Notes: generated by a model not told the origin, from the letters alone. Counted from the stretch's first letter, positions 16,942-26,170 are shown. The stretch: 64,000 nucleotides of DNA from Microcoleus asticus IPMA8 (GCF_013179805.1 NZ_SRRZ01000015.1:1-64000); one strand, 5' to 3'. Made by a program: numbers and translations.

Positions 16942-17805
16942 CTAGTTAGCGAAAGAATTAGTAGCAATTAAACCTGCCTCAATCAACAATCGATCGAGAC
17001 TGTCAACCAGTCCATCAAGAGAATGTAAAATTTGGCGATCGCCCGCAGGTAAGGAAATAGAATTAGTTAGACTGTGAATTTGGCTTTCCAAATCTTCAGG
17101 CAATTTTGAACACAAAGCTGTTGCCCTTTCTACCAGACGTTTTTCGCCCGGATGAGGAATAGAATTAATAGCAAAAACAATATCAAAATAACTGCCTAAA
17201 AAAGCGGCTGTTCGATGGATAATACTTACTGAATCGCGGCGCAAAACAGCGGATTCTAACTGGTGGCGAAATGAAAAAATCAGGTGGCGCAAAATCGGAT
17301 AATTTTTGGCAATTACCGCTTGACGGAGTTGTTCGGGATAAGGTCGATCGACATTGGCTTGCAATTGCTGAAACCAACCGTCTCTGTCATACAATGATAC
17401 TGAGGTGAGAACGTTCCACCAAAAACAGGTTGAATAACCTACTGATGCTTGATATTTGACCAGGACGCGATCGAGTTCTTCTTCGATCCATTCGGGCTGG
17501 CGGTACATAATATCTATACCGCAGCCAGTGTTAATATCTATCCACTCGTCCCCGGGTTCCCAAAATTGATTGTTGATTGCAATGCGATCGGAAAATTGTC
17601 TCGCTATTGCCTCCCGTATGTCAACAGGAATTTCCTCTTTAACATATACGTAAAAATCAAAATCCGACGACTCATCCGTAACTATCGTGGTTCGAGAACC
17701 TGCTAAAACGAGGGCTACAACTTGAGGCAAACTGCTAAACTGCTCCCCAATAGTTTGAGTCAGTGGGGGAATTTCTTTGAGAGCTAGTTGATAATTGTGC
17801 AGCAT
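16942..17805 (-). CDS. nucleotidyltransferase-fold protein with DUF4037-like domain
   Basis: This 287-residue soluble protein has a nucleotidyltransferase motif: VLAGSRTTIVTDESSDFDFYVYV supplies the Gly-Ser and the Asp-x-Asp metal ligands (split here as VLAGSRTT and SSDFDFYVYV). A later IDINTGCGIDIMYR gives a likely third acidic residue. The C-terminal 130 or so residues are helical and match the pattern of DUF4037-type proteins, which resemble aminoglycoside nucleotidyltransferases. The substrate is unknown; it is more likely a metabolic or toxin-type enzyme than a resistance factor. Transcribed alone. Confidence 0.8.
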   Translation of the reverse strand: MLHNYQLALKEIPPLTQTIGEQFSSLPQVVALVLAGSRTTIVTDESSDFDFYVYVKEEIPVDIREAIARQFSDRIAINNQFWEPGDEWIDINTGCGIDIMYRQPEWIEEELDRVLVKYQASVGYSTCFWWNVLTSVSLYDRDGWFQQLQANVDRPYPEQLRQAVIAKNYPILRHLIFSFRHQLESAVLRRDSVSIIHRTAAFLGSYFDIVFAINSIPHPGEKRLVERATALCSKLPEDLESQIHSLTNSISLPAGDRQILHSLDGLVDSLDRLLIEAGLIATNSFAN

Positions 17806-18011
17806 TTAATTACCTTGTTTTGCATTTAAAAAATCACAGCAAATGCTTAACTCTAGCACTCAATATTTTAACGCATAACTTTGAACTCGTAACTCAACAA
17901 TTGATAATTGTTAACAAATACGGCAGAGGCGAACTGATGCGCTGTGGCATCGTATCCCCTACCACAATTATCTCAAAAGTAACATAAAACTTTGTTTTTT
18001 TATTTTACCCT

Positions 18012-18041
18012 TTGACACGCGGATAGTGTAGAATCTAAAAT
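18012..18041 (+). promoter_or_regulatory. candidate dnaE promoter using the heptamer repeat as -10
   Basis: A perfect TTGACA lies at 18012-18017. With an 18-base spacer, TAAAAT at 18036-18041 matches five of six bases of the -10 consensus and is part of the first TCTAAAA heptamers. Transcription would start near 18048, giving a leader of about 20 bases. This is inference from sequence match only. Confidence 0.35.
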
Positions 18042-18063
18042 CTAAAATCTAAAATCTAAAATC
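18031..18063 (+). repeat. heptamer repeat (TCTAAAA)n ending 3 bases before dnaE
   Basis: More than four TCTAAAA heptamers run up to the CCT just before the dnaE ATG at 18067. They replace any normal ribosome binding site. The preceding spacer from 17806 holds no gene. Confidence 0.85.
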
Positions 18064-18066
18064 CCT

Positions 18067-21000
18067 ATGTCCTTCGTTGGTTTGCACATTCACAGCGATT
18101 ATAGCCTGCTGGACGGGGCGTCTCAGCTACAGCAGCTCGCAGAACGGGCGGTGGAATTGGGGATGCCCGCGATCGCCCTTACAGACCACGGGGTGATGTA
18201 CGGGGCGATCGAGCTAATCAAAGTTTGCCGAAATAAAAATATCAAGCCTATTATTGGCAATGAAATGTATGTCGTCAACGGCGACATAGAAGTCAAAGTT
18301 AGAGGTAGAAGAAAATACCATCAAGTTGTTTTAGCTAAAAATACCCAAGGTTATAAAAACCTCGTCAAACTAACCACGATTTCCCATTTAAAGGGAATGC
18401 CTGAAAGAGGTATTTTTGCTCGACCTTGCATCAACAAGGAACTGCTAAAACAATACTCCGAAGGTTTAATTGTCACCAGTGCTTGTTTGGGCGGGGAAGT
18501 TCCCCAAATGATTCTGCAAAACAAGCTAGATGCTGCCCGTGAAGTAGCCACATGGTATAAAGAAGTATTTGGGGAAGATTATTATATAGAAATTCAAGAC
18601 CACGGTTCCCCGGAAGACCGGATTGTTAATGTTGAAATCGTCAAAATTGCCCGCGAACTCAACATTAAAATAATTGCCACCAATGATTCTCACTATATTT
18701 CCTGCAACGACGTAGAAGCACACGATGCTTTGCTGTGCATTAACACCAACAAACTGATTGAAGAAGACAAGCGGATGCGCTACAGCGGCACTGAATATCT
18801 TAAGTCTGCTATGGAGATGGCGCAACTGTTTCGAGACCATTTGGATGATGAAACAATCAAAGAGGCGATCGAAACCACTTTAGAGGTCGCAAATAAAGTA
18901 TCGAGATACGAGCTCACAGGAGAAGCTCGGATTCCCACAATTCCAATTCCCCCAGAACATACAGCCGATACTTATGTAGAAGAAATATCCTGGCTGGGAC
19001 TCTTAGAACGCCTCAAAGCCCGCACCAGAAATGAAATCCCCCCAGTCTACAAACAAAGGCTAGAATACGAACTGAAAATGCTTCAGCAGATGGGATTTTC
19101 GGAATACTTTTTAGTAGTTTGGGACTACATAAAATATGCGAGAGACAACGATATTCCAGTAGGACCAGGACGCGGTTCTGCCGCAGGTTCTCTAGTTGCC
19201 TACGTCCTCAAAATCACCAATATAGACCCCGTACACCACGGATTACTATTCGAGCGATTTCTCAATCCCGAACGCAAATCTATGCCAGATATTGATAGCG
19301 ATTTCTGCATAGAAAGGCGGGACGACATGATTAAATACGTTACGGAAAAATATGGTAGCGAGCGCGTCGCGCAAATTATTACTTTCAACAGAATGACATC
19401 AAAAGCTGTCTTGAAAGATGTTGCCAGGGTGTTAGGTATTCCCTACAAAAAAGCCGACGAAATGGCAAAATTAATCCCCGTGTCCCGCGGAAAACCGGAA
19501 AAACTTAAAGTGATGATTTCCGATGAAACACCTGCACAGGAATTTAAAGACAACTATGAAAATACAATTTGCATAAATGCAGAAACTGGTACCGAAGTCC
19601 CCGTTCGTCAGTGGATTGACATGGCAATTCGCATTGAAGGAACTAACAAAACCTATGGTGTTCACGCGGCAGGTGTGGTAATTTCTTCAGAGCCGTTGGA
19701 TGAACTTGTACCGCTGCAAAAGAATAATGAGGGGGCTGTGATTACCCAATATTTCATGGAAGATTTGGAATTTTTGGGGCTGCTGAAAATGGACTTTTTG
19801 GGATTGAAAAATTTAACAACGCTCCAGAAAACTGTTGATTATATTAAGCAAACCCAAAATCTAATTGTCGATCCAGAAATGCTACCTTCTGATATTGAGC
19901 GCAGAGCTCAAGAGACTTTTGGCAGAATCAAAAAGTTACCTGATGATGTAGATAAAACCTATAGACTTTTAGAAAGAGGAGATTTAGAAGGTATTTTTCA
20001 GTTAGAATCCTCGGGAATGCTGGATGTAGTGAAAAAACTCAAACCTTCCTGTCTGGATGATATTTCTTCTATTTTGGCACTTTACCGACCCGGCCCGCTG
20101 GATGCAGGTTTGATTCCTCAGTTTATTGACTGCAAGCACGGTAAAACAGTTGAGTACGATCATCCGTTATTAGAGCCTATTTTAAAAGAGACTTACGGAA
20201 CACTTTGCTTTCAAGAGCAAATTATGCGGATGGCTCAAGAGTTGGCGGGCTATTCTTTGGGACAAGCTGACTTGCTGCGGCGCGCAATGGGCAAGAAGAA
20301 AGCTGATGAAATGCAGAAGCAAAAAGAAACGTTTATCGATGGGGCAACTAAGAATGGAGTTAGCCAAAGAATTGCTGATAAACTGTTCGCGCAGATGCTG
20401 CAATTCGCTGAATACTGTTTTAATAAATCCCATTCAATGGCCTATGCGTACATCACGTATCAAACTGCCTATTTAAAGGCGAATTATCCTCTAGAATACA
20501 TGGCTGCACTGCTGACTGCTAACAGGGGCGATCAGGATAAAGTACAGAAATATATTGCCAATTGTCTCAAGCTGGGTATTGAGGTTGAGCCGCCAGATGT
20601 TAATAGCTCTGAACTTACTTTTACACCGATGCCGAAACAGATGACTGGCTCTGCAAAAGATAAAATTTTGTTTGGAATTTCTGCTGTCAAAAATGTGGGA
20701 GAAGCGGCAATTGAAAATATTTTGGCGGCGCGGCAGGAAGGGGGTAAGTTTAAATCGCTGCCGGATTTGTGCGATCGCGTAAATCTCCATTCTGTCAACC
20801 GCCGCGCTCTAGAAGCTTTAATTCAATGCGGAGCTTTTGACAAAATTGACGACAACCGTCATCAATTAGTAAACGACCTCGAAGGGGTAATGAAATGGGC
20901 GCAGGACCGCAAAAGAGATCGAGAAAGCGGGCAAGGTAATCTCTTTGACTTGTTAGGTACGAATAGCTTTGGCAAGTCGGTCAATACCTATGAGTCTGCG

Positions 21001-21906
21001 CCAAAATCTAAATTGGTTAAAGATTTTGACAAACAGGAGAAATTGCGCTTAGAAAAAGAATTGCTCGGTTTTTATGTATCAGAACATCCCCTAAAGTTTC
21101 TGATTCAAGTAAACCAAGACCCCGATGTTGTGACTCTCGAACAGTTAGCAGATAAAAAGGGGAAAGTAGCGGTTATTGTCATGCTCAGCGCTATTAAACT
21201 TGTAGTAACAAAAAAAGGCGAGGCGATGGCTATTTTGCAATTAGAAGATTTGACACATCAAATAAAAGCTGTTGTGTTCCCCAAGGCTTACGAACAAGTG
21301 AAACCTTACATTGTAGAGAATGCGATCTTACAGATTAGTGGAAAAATTGAGAAAGATGGCGAGGAAATTCAGATAATTGTAGACACTGCAAAGCCGGTTG
21401 AAACAGTACAGGTTACAGAGGAAATCGAGAGGGCGGAACCGGAAATAAACAACCCTTGGCCGGCGGAACCAGTCAACGTTGTACGATCGACAAAACCTGT
21501 CGAAGTTTTAGAAATGGTGATTGTCAAGCTGACACCGCAGCAAGTACAAGACGGGAAAAAACTCAATTCCCTCAAAGCTATTTTGCAAGAACTTTCCAAT
21601 CGTGGAGAAGGTGCTAGCGTTTCTTTGGGGGGAATTGTTGTCGGTGAATATTCCTGTCAACCCCTTCGGATTAGCCCTCAATTGTGGGTGCAAGATGGCG
21701 AGGGAACTGTTAGCCGTCTTAAGTCGGCTGGATTTGATGCTTGGGTTTTTCCTCTAGACAATCGCGGGGATGCTGCGGTGTTTCGAGAAATGCGATCGCA
21801 ACTTAATGTACACTCTTGGGCCAGTCGTTTACTTGACATTGACGCCGATCGCCTTCACAAGTATCTCAATTATCTCGCCCAATTAAACAGACGCCCGCCA
21901 AACTAA
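18067..21906 (+). CDS. dnaE: DNA polymerase III alpha subunit, uninterrupted
   Basis: This is the replicative polymerase, 1279 residues. The N-terminal PHP domain starts at once (FVGLHIHSDYSLLDGA, then ALTDHGVMYGA). The polymerase core has GPGRGSAAGSLVAY and the metal-binding MPDIDSDFCIERR. The fingers region, helix-hairpin-helix DNA-binding region and a C-terminal OB-fold (about residue 1040 onward) follow. In many cyanobacteria the gene is split by the DnaE split intein after a Tyr before CFNKSHSMAY; here AEY783-C784FNKSHSMAYAY is continuous, so there is no intein and no split. The C-terminus is longer than in E. coli. The last 24 bases overlap the convergent kinase gene. Confidence 0.97.
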   Translation: MSFVGLHIHSDYSLLDGASQLQQLAERAVELGMPAIALTDHGVMYGAIELIKVCRNKNIKPIIGNEMYVVNGDIEVKVRGRRKYHQVVLAKNTQGYKNLVKLTTISHLKGMPERGIFARPCINKELLKQYSEGLIVTSACLGGEVPQMILQNKLDAAREVATWYKEVFGEDYYIEIQDHGSPEDRIVNVEIVKIARELNIKIIATNDSHYISCNDVEAHDALLCINTNKLIEEDKRMRYSGTEYLKSAMEMAQLFRDHLDDETIKEAIETTLEVANKVSRYELTGEARIPTIPIPPEHTADTYVEEISWLGLLERLKARTRNEIPPVYKQRLEYELKMLQQMGFSEYFLVVWDYIKYARDNDIPVGPGRGSAAGSLVAYVLKITNIDPVHHGLLFERFLNPERKSMPDIDSDFCIERRDDMIKYVTEKYGSERVAQIITFNRMTSKAVLKDVARVLGIPYKKADEMAKLIPVSRGKPEKLKVMISDETPAQEFKDNYENTICINAETGTEVPVRQWIDMAIRIEGTNKTYGVHAAGVVISSEPLDELVPLQKNNEGAVITQYFMEDLEFLGLLKMDFLGLKNLTTLQKTVDYIKQTQNLIVDPEMLPSDIERRAQETFGRIKKLPDDVDKTYRLLERGDLEGIFQLESSGMLDVVKKLKPSCLDDISSILALYRPGPLDAGLIPQFIDCKHGKTVEYDHPLLEPILKETYGTLCFQEQIMRMAQELAGYSLGQADLLRRAMGKKKADEMQKQKETFIDGATKNGVSQRIADKLFAQMLQFAEYCFNKSHSMAYAYITYQTAYLKANYPLEYMAALLTANRGDQDKVQKYIANCLKLGIEVEPPDVNSSELTFTPMPKQMTGSAKDKILFGISAVKNVGEAAIENILAARQEGGKFKSLPDLCDRVNLHSVNRRALEALIQCGAFDKIDDNRHQLVNDLEGVMKWAQDRKRDRESGQGNLFDLLGTNSFGKSVNTYESAPKSKLVKDFDKQEKLRLEKELLGFYVSEHPLKFLIQVNQDPDVVTLEQLADKKGKVAVIVMLSAIKLVVTKKGEAMAILQLEDLTHQIKAVVFPKAYEQVKPYIVENAILQISGKIEKDGEEIQIIVDTAKPVETVQVTEEIERAEPEINNPWPAEPVNVVRSTKPVEVLEMVIVKLTPQQVQDGKKLNSLKAILQELSNRGEGASVSLGGIVVGEYSCQPLRISPQLWVQDGEGTVSRLKSAGFDAWVFPLDNRGDAAVFREMRSQLNVHSWASRLLDIDADRLHKYLNYLAQLNRRPPN

Positions 21907-23967
21907 CACTTCGCCGCCATCGCCACCGGTGACTAAAGTTTGACCGTCAGGACTAAAAGCCACCGGATTGCACCCAGCAAGACTGCACAAACATTCTCCT
22001 GTTTGCAGGTTCCAGAGTTTCACCGTACCGTCTCGACTGCCGCTAGCCATCGTTTCGCGATCTGGACTAATCGCCACCGAAATCACCGCATCAGAATGCC
22101 CGTTCAAAGTATTAATCAATTCCCCTGTATCGGCATTCCACAATTTAATAGTAGCGTCGGCACTTCCACTGACAATCGTCTTTCCATCTTGACTAAATGC
22201 GATCGCATAAACCCAATCTGAATGACCGACAAAAGTCCGTACACTCTCCCCAATACCTACAAGCCACATCTTGATAGTTTTGTCAGCACTGCCGCTGGCA
22301 AGCATCATACTTTGAGGGCGAAAACTAACAGATAAAACCTTGTCAGAATGTCCCGACAGTTTTTGAACCAATGCTCCGTTGCGCTGGTTCCACAATTTAA
22401 TACTCTGGTCGCCGCTAGCACTCGCAATCGCTCCCGAGTCGCAACTAAAAGCCACCGAGTACACGGAGCCGTAGCGGTGACTGTACGGCGAACCAAAATC
22501 GCTGTAAAATTCGCGAATCATCGCCTTTTTATCCAGCTTCCACTCAATGACTTTCCTGTCAAAACTGCCGCTAACCATCATTCTCCCATCTGGGCTGATT
22601 GCCACAGCATCAACCCTGGCGGAATGGCCGAAAAAAGTATGGATGAATTCACCTGTTGGCAGGTTCCACAGCTTAATTGTTTTATCGTCGCTGGCGCTCG
22701 CGAGAATATTGCCTTGAGGATTAATAACAACAGCATTAACCGAGTCTGAATGACCGTGGAGAATGCGCGCGCACCGCCAGTTATTAGACAATAATTGCGG
22801 ATTGCTAGCGGATGGCGCAACATGAACATTTTGGGCCGGCGCGGCCGATACGGCGGTTGCTGTATTTGGCTGCGAGTTAGTTAATGGCGAATTTATAGCT
22901 ATTTTGGTTCGATAATTATAAGAAATTTGAGAACGGGGATATTGCCCAAATTTTACCAAGTCTTGCAGCACTTCACCAGCGGACTGATATCGATCTTTTA
23001 CCGAATCTTTGAGCAATTTATTCAAAATAGTTGCTAATTTTTGGCTGACTTTTATGCCTTTTTGCGCCAAGTGCGATCGCCAAATCCATTTGCATTCCAA
23101 AGCATCGAACAAATCATTCAGTACCGCCCCAGTTAGCAGGTGAATGCAGGTAACGCCCAAACTGTAAAGGTCGCTCGCCGGATACGCTTTGCCGCTGCGA
23201 ATTTGTTCGATCGGCGCATAGCCAGCAGTTCCAGTTATCGTCCCTGTTTTCGCCTCAGAAATGCCGGTAATGTGCTTAGCAACTCCAAAATCTACTAGCA
23301 CAAACTGACCCCCCCTCGCCTTCCCCTGTACAGCAGGGGATTCAGCAACAATTATCCCTTCTATACCAGCAGAAGATTGAGGTAAAGTTGCCCCTCCTTT
23401 TTCTTTACCAGGAGTCGAGCTGCCATATCCCGCCGCCCACAAGGTTTGGGGAGTTCTCCGCACAATATTTTCCGGCTTAATATCGCGATGAATCACCTGC
23501 TGCTCGTGAACAAATTGCAAAACAGGCAACAAATTGATCAACAATTCCCAAATCTGTTCCTCGCTAAAAGCACCCCGCTGCTGCAACTCCTGAAACAAAT
23601 TATTCCCCTCGATTAACTCTTCCACAAGATACAGACGTTTGGCTTGTTCAAAAGAAGCCAGCAAACTTGGAATCTGCGGGTGTTCTCCGAGTTCGTGCAG
23701 CCGATGAGCTTCTTGTTTGAACAGTGCAGTTGCCTTTTCTAATTCTTCCTTCTCTTGAACGTGGGGGAAAAATTGTTTGATGGCGCAGCGAGTTTTCAAC
23801 CTATCTTCATCGACAGCTAAAAAAGTTCTGCCAAATGTTCCTTCACCGATAGGTTGAATGGCGCGGTAACGCTCTTTCAGTAGCAATTTAGAGCCGCACG
23901 CCAGACAAAAATTGCTTGAGTCAGCATTCTGCGGCTTTTGGCAATGGGGATTGAGGCAATAGCTCAT
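21883..23967 (-). CDS. Ser/Thr protein kinase with C-terminal WD40 propeller
   Basis: This 694-residue protein begins with a zinc-ribbon-like segment (CLNPHCQ, CLACG), followed by a Hanks-type kinase: glycine loop IGEGTFGRTFLA, lysine K64 in CAIKQF, catalytic HRD160-162 in HRDIKPENIV, DFG at 226-228 and GYAPIEQ. A linker leads to seven WD40 repeats (GHSDxVxxVAxSPDGxxxxSGSxDxTIKLWN), one full propeller. Residues 172-220, between HRD and DFG, are an extra proline- and glycine-rich insert not usual in this loop; the DNA there looks like a dispersed repeat. ATG 23967 is chosen because the zinc ribbon starts there. Soluble; substrate unknown. Confidence 0.92.
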   Translation of the reverse strand: MSYCLNPHCQKPQNADSSNFCLACGSKLLLKERYRAIQPIGEGTFGRTFLAVDEDRLKTRCAIKQFFPHVQEKEELEKATALFKQEAHRLHELGEHPQIPSLLASFEQAKRLYLVEELIEGNNLFQELQQRGAFSEEQIWELLINLLPVLQFVHEQQVIHRDIKPENIVRRTPQTLWAAGYGSSTPGKEKGGATLPQSSAGIEGIIVAESPAVQGKARGGQFVLVDFGVAKHITGISEAKTGTITGTAGYAPIEQIRSGKAYPASDLYSLGVTCIHLLTGAVLNDLFDALECKWIWRSHLAQKGIKVSQKLATILNKLLKDSVKDRYQSAGEVLQDLVKFGQYPRSQISYNYRTKIAINSPLTNSQPNTATAVSAAPAQNVHVAPSASNPQLLSNNWRCARILHGHSDSVNAVVINPQGNILASASDDKTIKLWNLPTGEFIHTFFGHSARVDAVAISPDGRMMVSGSFDRKVIEWKLDKKAMIREFYSDFGSPYSHRYGSVYSVAFSCDSGAIASASGDQSIKLWNQRNGALVQKLSGHSDKVLSVSFRPQSMMLASGSADKTIKMWLVGIGESVRTFVGHSDWVYAIAFSQDGKTIVSGSADATIKLWNADTGELINTLNGHSDAVISVAISPDRETMASGSRDGTVKLWNLQTGECLCSLAGCNPVAFSPDGQTLVTGGDGGEVLVWRASV
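23308..23454 (-). repeat. repeat-like in-frame insert inside the kinase domain
   Basis: About 147 bases (49 codons) between the kinase HRD and DFG motifs are rich in CCCC/GGGG runs, including CCCCTGTACAGCAGGGG as a short palindrome at about 23335. The encoded residues (TPGKEKGGATLPQSSAG and so on) do not match the usual short loop. The element keeps the frame open. Confidence 0.5.
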
Positions 23968-24292
23968 CTTTTTTCCGGCCTGGAGATTCCCACCACAGCT
24001 AAACTTAGCAACATGGTAGTCTGTTTCCACTCACGCCCAGAGCACCATTCTCGATAATAACTGAGAAACTGGCTTTCTCAACCCAAAATCTCGGCTCTCA
24101 GGTTGAGCCTGTGGCAAGAAACCAAGGTGATGACACTAGAAGTGCTTGATGTGAGTTTCCATATATTCTAATGCTTTCCTAAAATTTTGCAGGTTGGCGG
24201 AGCACCAACTGGTATGTCAACAGTTAACTGTTAACTGCGGCTATTCGGGAGCATTTCTGCGGAGAGTAAATACAAAACTGAGATGATCCCGG
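23968..24292. other. spacer upstream of the kinase gene
   Basis: No gene is seen. GAGAAACTGGCTTTCTCAA near 24062 is a small hairpin, and GTTAACTGTTAACTG near 24220 is a simple inverted repeat. Presumably it holds the kinase promoter and the end of DUF3593. Confidence 0.4.
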
Positions 24293-24631
24293 CTATTCTC
24301 CCCCATCTAGAAGACACTCTTGCTCCCCGCCGCCATTCTGTGAGGATGCTTTGGCTTTAATCACCGCTTCCCTAAAGCCTAAAACTACTAAAATATTGGC
24401 AATTGTTAAGAATAATTCCGCAGAACCGTGCAGCCAATCGACATTTGCTAGCGACTCGTTGTAGGCAACTTTTGCGTAAATTGCGGCGGGAATAGTCACA
24501 GCCACAAAAACGAGAGTGCCGTAAAATCCCATCAGAGCTAAACGGGGTGTTTTTCCCGAGCGAGTCAAAAACCAGAGAAATCCCAAGTAGGGAAATAGAG
24601 ACAGAACAAATAAAGTTTCTTTGGAAATCAT
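24293..24631 (-). CDS. DUF3593 membrane protein
   Basis: This 112-residue integral membrane protein matches DUF3593: KETLFVLSLFPYLGFLWFL at the start, then ARLALMGFYGTLVFVAVTIPA with Arg/Ala variation, and the conserved ANVDWLHGSAELFLTIANI followed by VVLGFREA. Three hydrophobic helices are visible. The family is found in cyanobacteria and plastids, and its function is unknown. The C-terminus is polar. It is transcribed alone. Confidence 0.82.
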   Translation of the reverse strand: MISKETLFVLSLFPYLGFLWFLTRSGKTPRLALMGFYGTLVFVAVTIPAAIYAKVAYNESLANVDWLHGSAELFLTIANILVVLGFREAVIKAKASSQNGGGEQECLLDGGE

Positions 24632-24928
24632 TAGTAATTGGTGAGCAACCAGATACTATGATAAATTAAAAAATCCCAAATTAGTGTGAATAATTTTGAA
24701 CTTTTAATTTTGAGTTTTTAATGTTTAATTCGACAGAGGCACCGGTTGCTCTCGAACCGCTAGAGAATCACCCAAGCTCATAGCTTTTAAGCAAAGCCGC
24801 AGCAGGTCGGAAGTATTCAAAACCCCTCACGCACATGAAGACAAAACCCGGCACTCGTCCCCTAACACGGTTTTTAGCATAACACATTTTCAACCGTGGC
24901 AGTCTGTTAATTGTCTCTCACCCCAAAG
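24632..24928. other. spacer without recognised features
   Basis: Nothing beyond A/T-rich sequence and a few short direct repeats was recognised. I looked for a tRNA or small RNA and found no convincing cloverleaf. Confidence 0.4.
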
Positions 24929-25579
24929 CTATCGAGCAATTATAAACTGAGACAGTTCCCAAGTTTTCGGTCTGCTAGGCATTAAGCAAGGATGGTTCAA
25001 AACCTCTAAATCCAAGCAGCGTTTTCTATCTGCTGCGATAGTTTCCTTCAGCTTAGCATCAAAATCAAAATACGGACCGCAATCTAAAATTTTGAGTTCC
25101 AACCGTCCCTTAAACACCATAATTTCCAGTTTAACAGGAGTTTCAACTGGCAGATTTTTGTGAGCGTGGCGAACTGCATTAGTGAAACCTTCAGCCAAAG
25201 CTAACTGAAACTTCCACCAAACCTCATTAGGTATCGATAAATCTTTCAACTGCTCAAACCACTCCAAAACTATAGTTAAAGCATTCACATCTGTGTTGAC
25301 TTGCAGGCTAATGTGTTGAACACAACTTTCATGCAGTTCTTGTTCCTGCTGTATTTCATTCTGCCAATCCCAGGTATTTAAGCAATTCATTAACTCATCT
25401 AAAATGCTAGCATTTTTTATATTTTGCGATCGATTGCGACCTTCTACTTCGTAACTTTTGCTCAGGGACAAACAATTTCGACCGTCGAGAGTCCGTGTGT
25501 AACTTAGCTCGTCTGCAACCTGCCACATGAGTTTGATCCCCCTGCCGCCCTCTGCAAGTTGATCTATGCTGTTCGACAT
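24929..25579 (-). CDS. anti-sigma-type ATPase-fold protein with permuted motif order
   Basis: Anti-sigma kinases of the HATPase_c_2 family phosphorylate STAS antagonists. Here the usual C-terminal part comes first: residues 10-45 contain the G2-type loop EGGRGIKLMWQVADELSYTR and DGRNCLSLSKSY. After a 45-residue linker, residues 89-180 give the usual N-terminal part: HISLQVNTDVNAL, the N-box LALAEGFTNAVRHAH (E130, N134) and the DCGPYFDFDAKL box at 166-177. The normal G2 loop is absent afterwards. ATG 25579 has a GAGG ribosome binding site and an in-frame TAG directly upstream, so this is a complete gene as it stands. The arrangement is a circular permutation or fusion of two truncated copies. 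A STAS protein lies at 37021. Confidence 0.8.
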   Translation of the reverse strand: MSNSIDQLAEGGRGIKLMWQVADELSYTRTLDGRNCLSLSKSYEVEGRNRSQNIKNASILDELMNCLNTWDWQNEIQQEQELHESCVQHISLQVNTDVNALTIVLEWFEQLKDLSIPNEVWWKFQLALAEGFTNAVRHAHKNLPVETPVKLEIMVFKGRLELKILDCGPYFDFDAKLKETIAADRKRCLDLEVLNHPCLMPSRPKTWELSQFIIAR

Positions 25580-26170
25580 CTATTTTCCTCGTCTGAAAGT
25601 GTTAGCTGTACCCAATTTTATCACCCGCCGAGACACGCGGTATTTTTTTGATACTTCTTGGCTCGGTATTATTTCGGGGGTCACACCAGAATGCTATCTT
25701 TTTTACAAAAGGCAACGCATCAGCAATATGTCTTAAAAGTCTAAGCCAATTGGCTTATTTACCGATCGCCTGTACGGAGAACGATCGCCCTACGCAGCAC
25801 AATCCAACTGCATCGAGTACAAATATTTATCCGCTGTCGGAGTCAGCCACTTGCTGCAGCCGTCGCAAGCTCCAGAATCCCTGGCATTCAGCGCCGGCTT
25901 CCTGCCGTGGGAAGCTGCAAGGGAGCCTGGAAGTGCGCGATCTCATCCCCAAGGCGTAGGTAATATCCGTAAGCGCGAGCGCGATCGAACCTTATACCGT
26001 CGAGCCGCGTCAATCCACTAAATTAGGACTTGCGCAAAAAACCCGGTTTCTGCTAAGAATATTGGGTTTGACAGCGAGGAATTAACGAGGAAACTGAGTT
26101 TTTAGTGCCCCGCGTGTAAGTCCAGCAGACAAATCGGTGATGAAAGGCAGTTACAGGACTTACCCAGACT
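25580..26170. other. gene-poor spacer with a repeat
   Basis: An open stretch on the plus strand (about 25648-25959) has an unnatural composition and no start signal, so I do not call it. GC-rich sequence around 25860-25960 contains GGCTTCCTGCCGTGGGAAGC-type pairing and could be part of a structured RNA or an old repeat. A palindromic AAACCCGGTTTCT unit lies at 26035-26104. Confidence 0.4.
26035..26104. repeat. palindromic AAACCCGGTTTCT repeat, copy 2
   Basis: AAACCCGGTTTCTG is followed by degraded second and third units (ATTGGGTTTGACAG, GGAAACTGAGTTTTT). The layout parallels the copy at 11330. It lies 70 bases upstream of the pentapeptide gene. Confidence 0.65.

Noticed and set aside
24700..24900. 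Possible tRNA or small structured RNA in the spacer
   Set aside because: I could not draw a cloverleaf, TPsiC loop or other known fold; only weak stems are present.
25648..25959. Open reading frame of about 100 codons
   Set aside because: Cysteine-, serine- and proline-rich composition, no ribosome binding site and no recognisable family; it lies in a repeat-bearing spacer.
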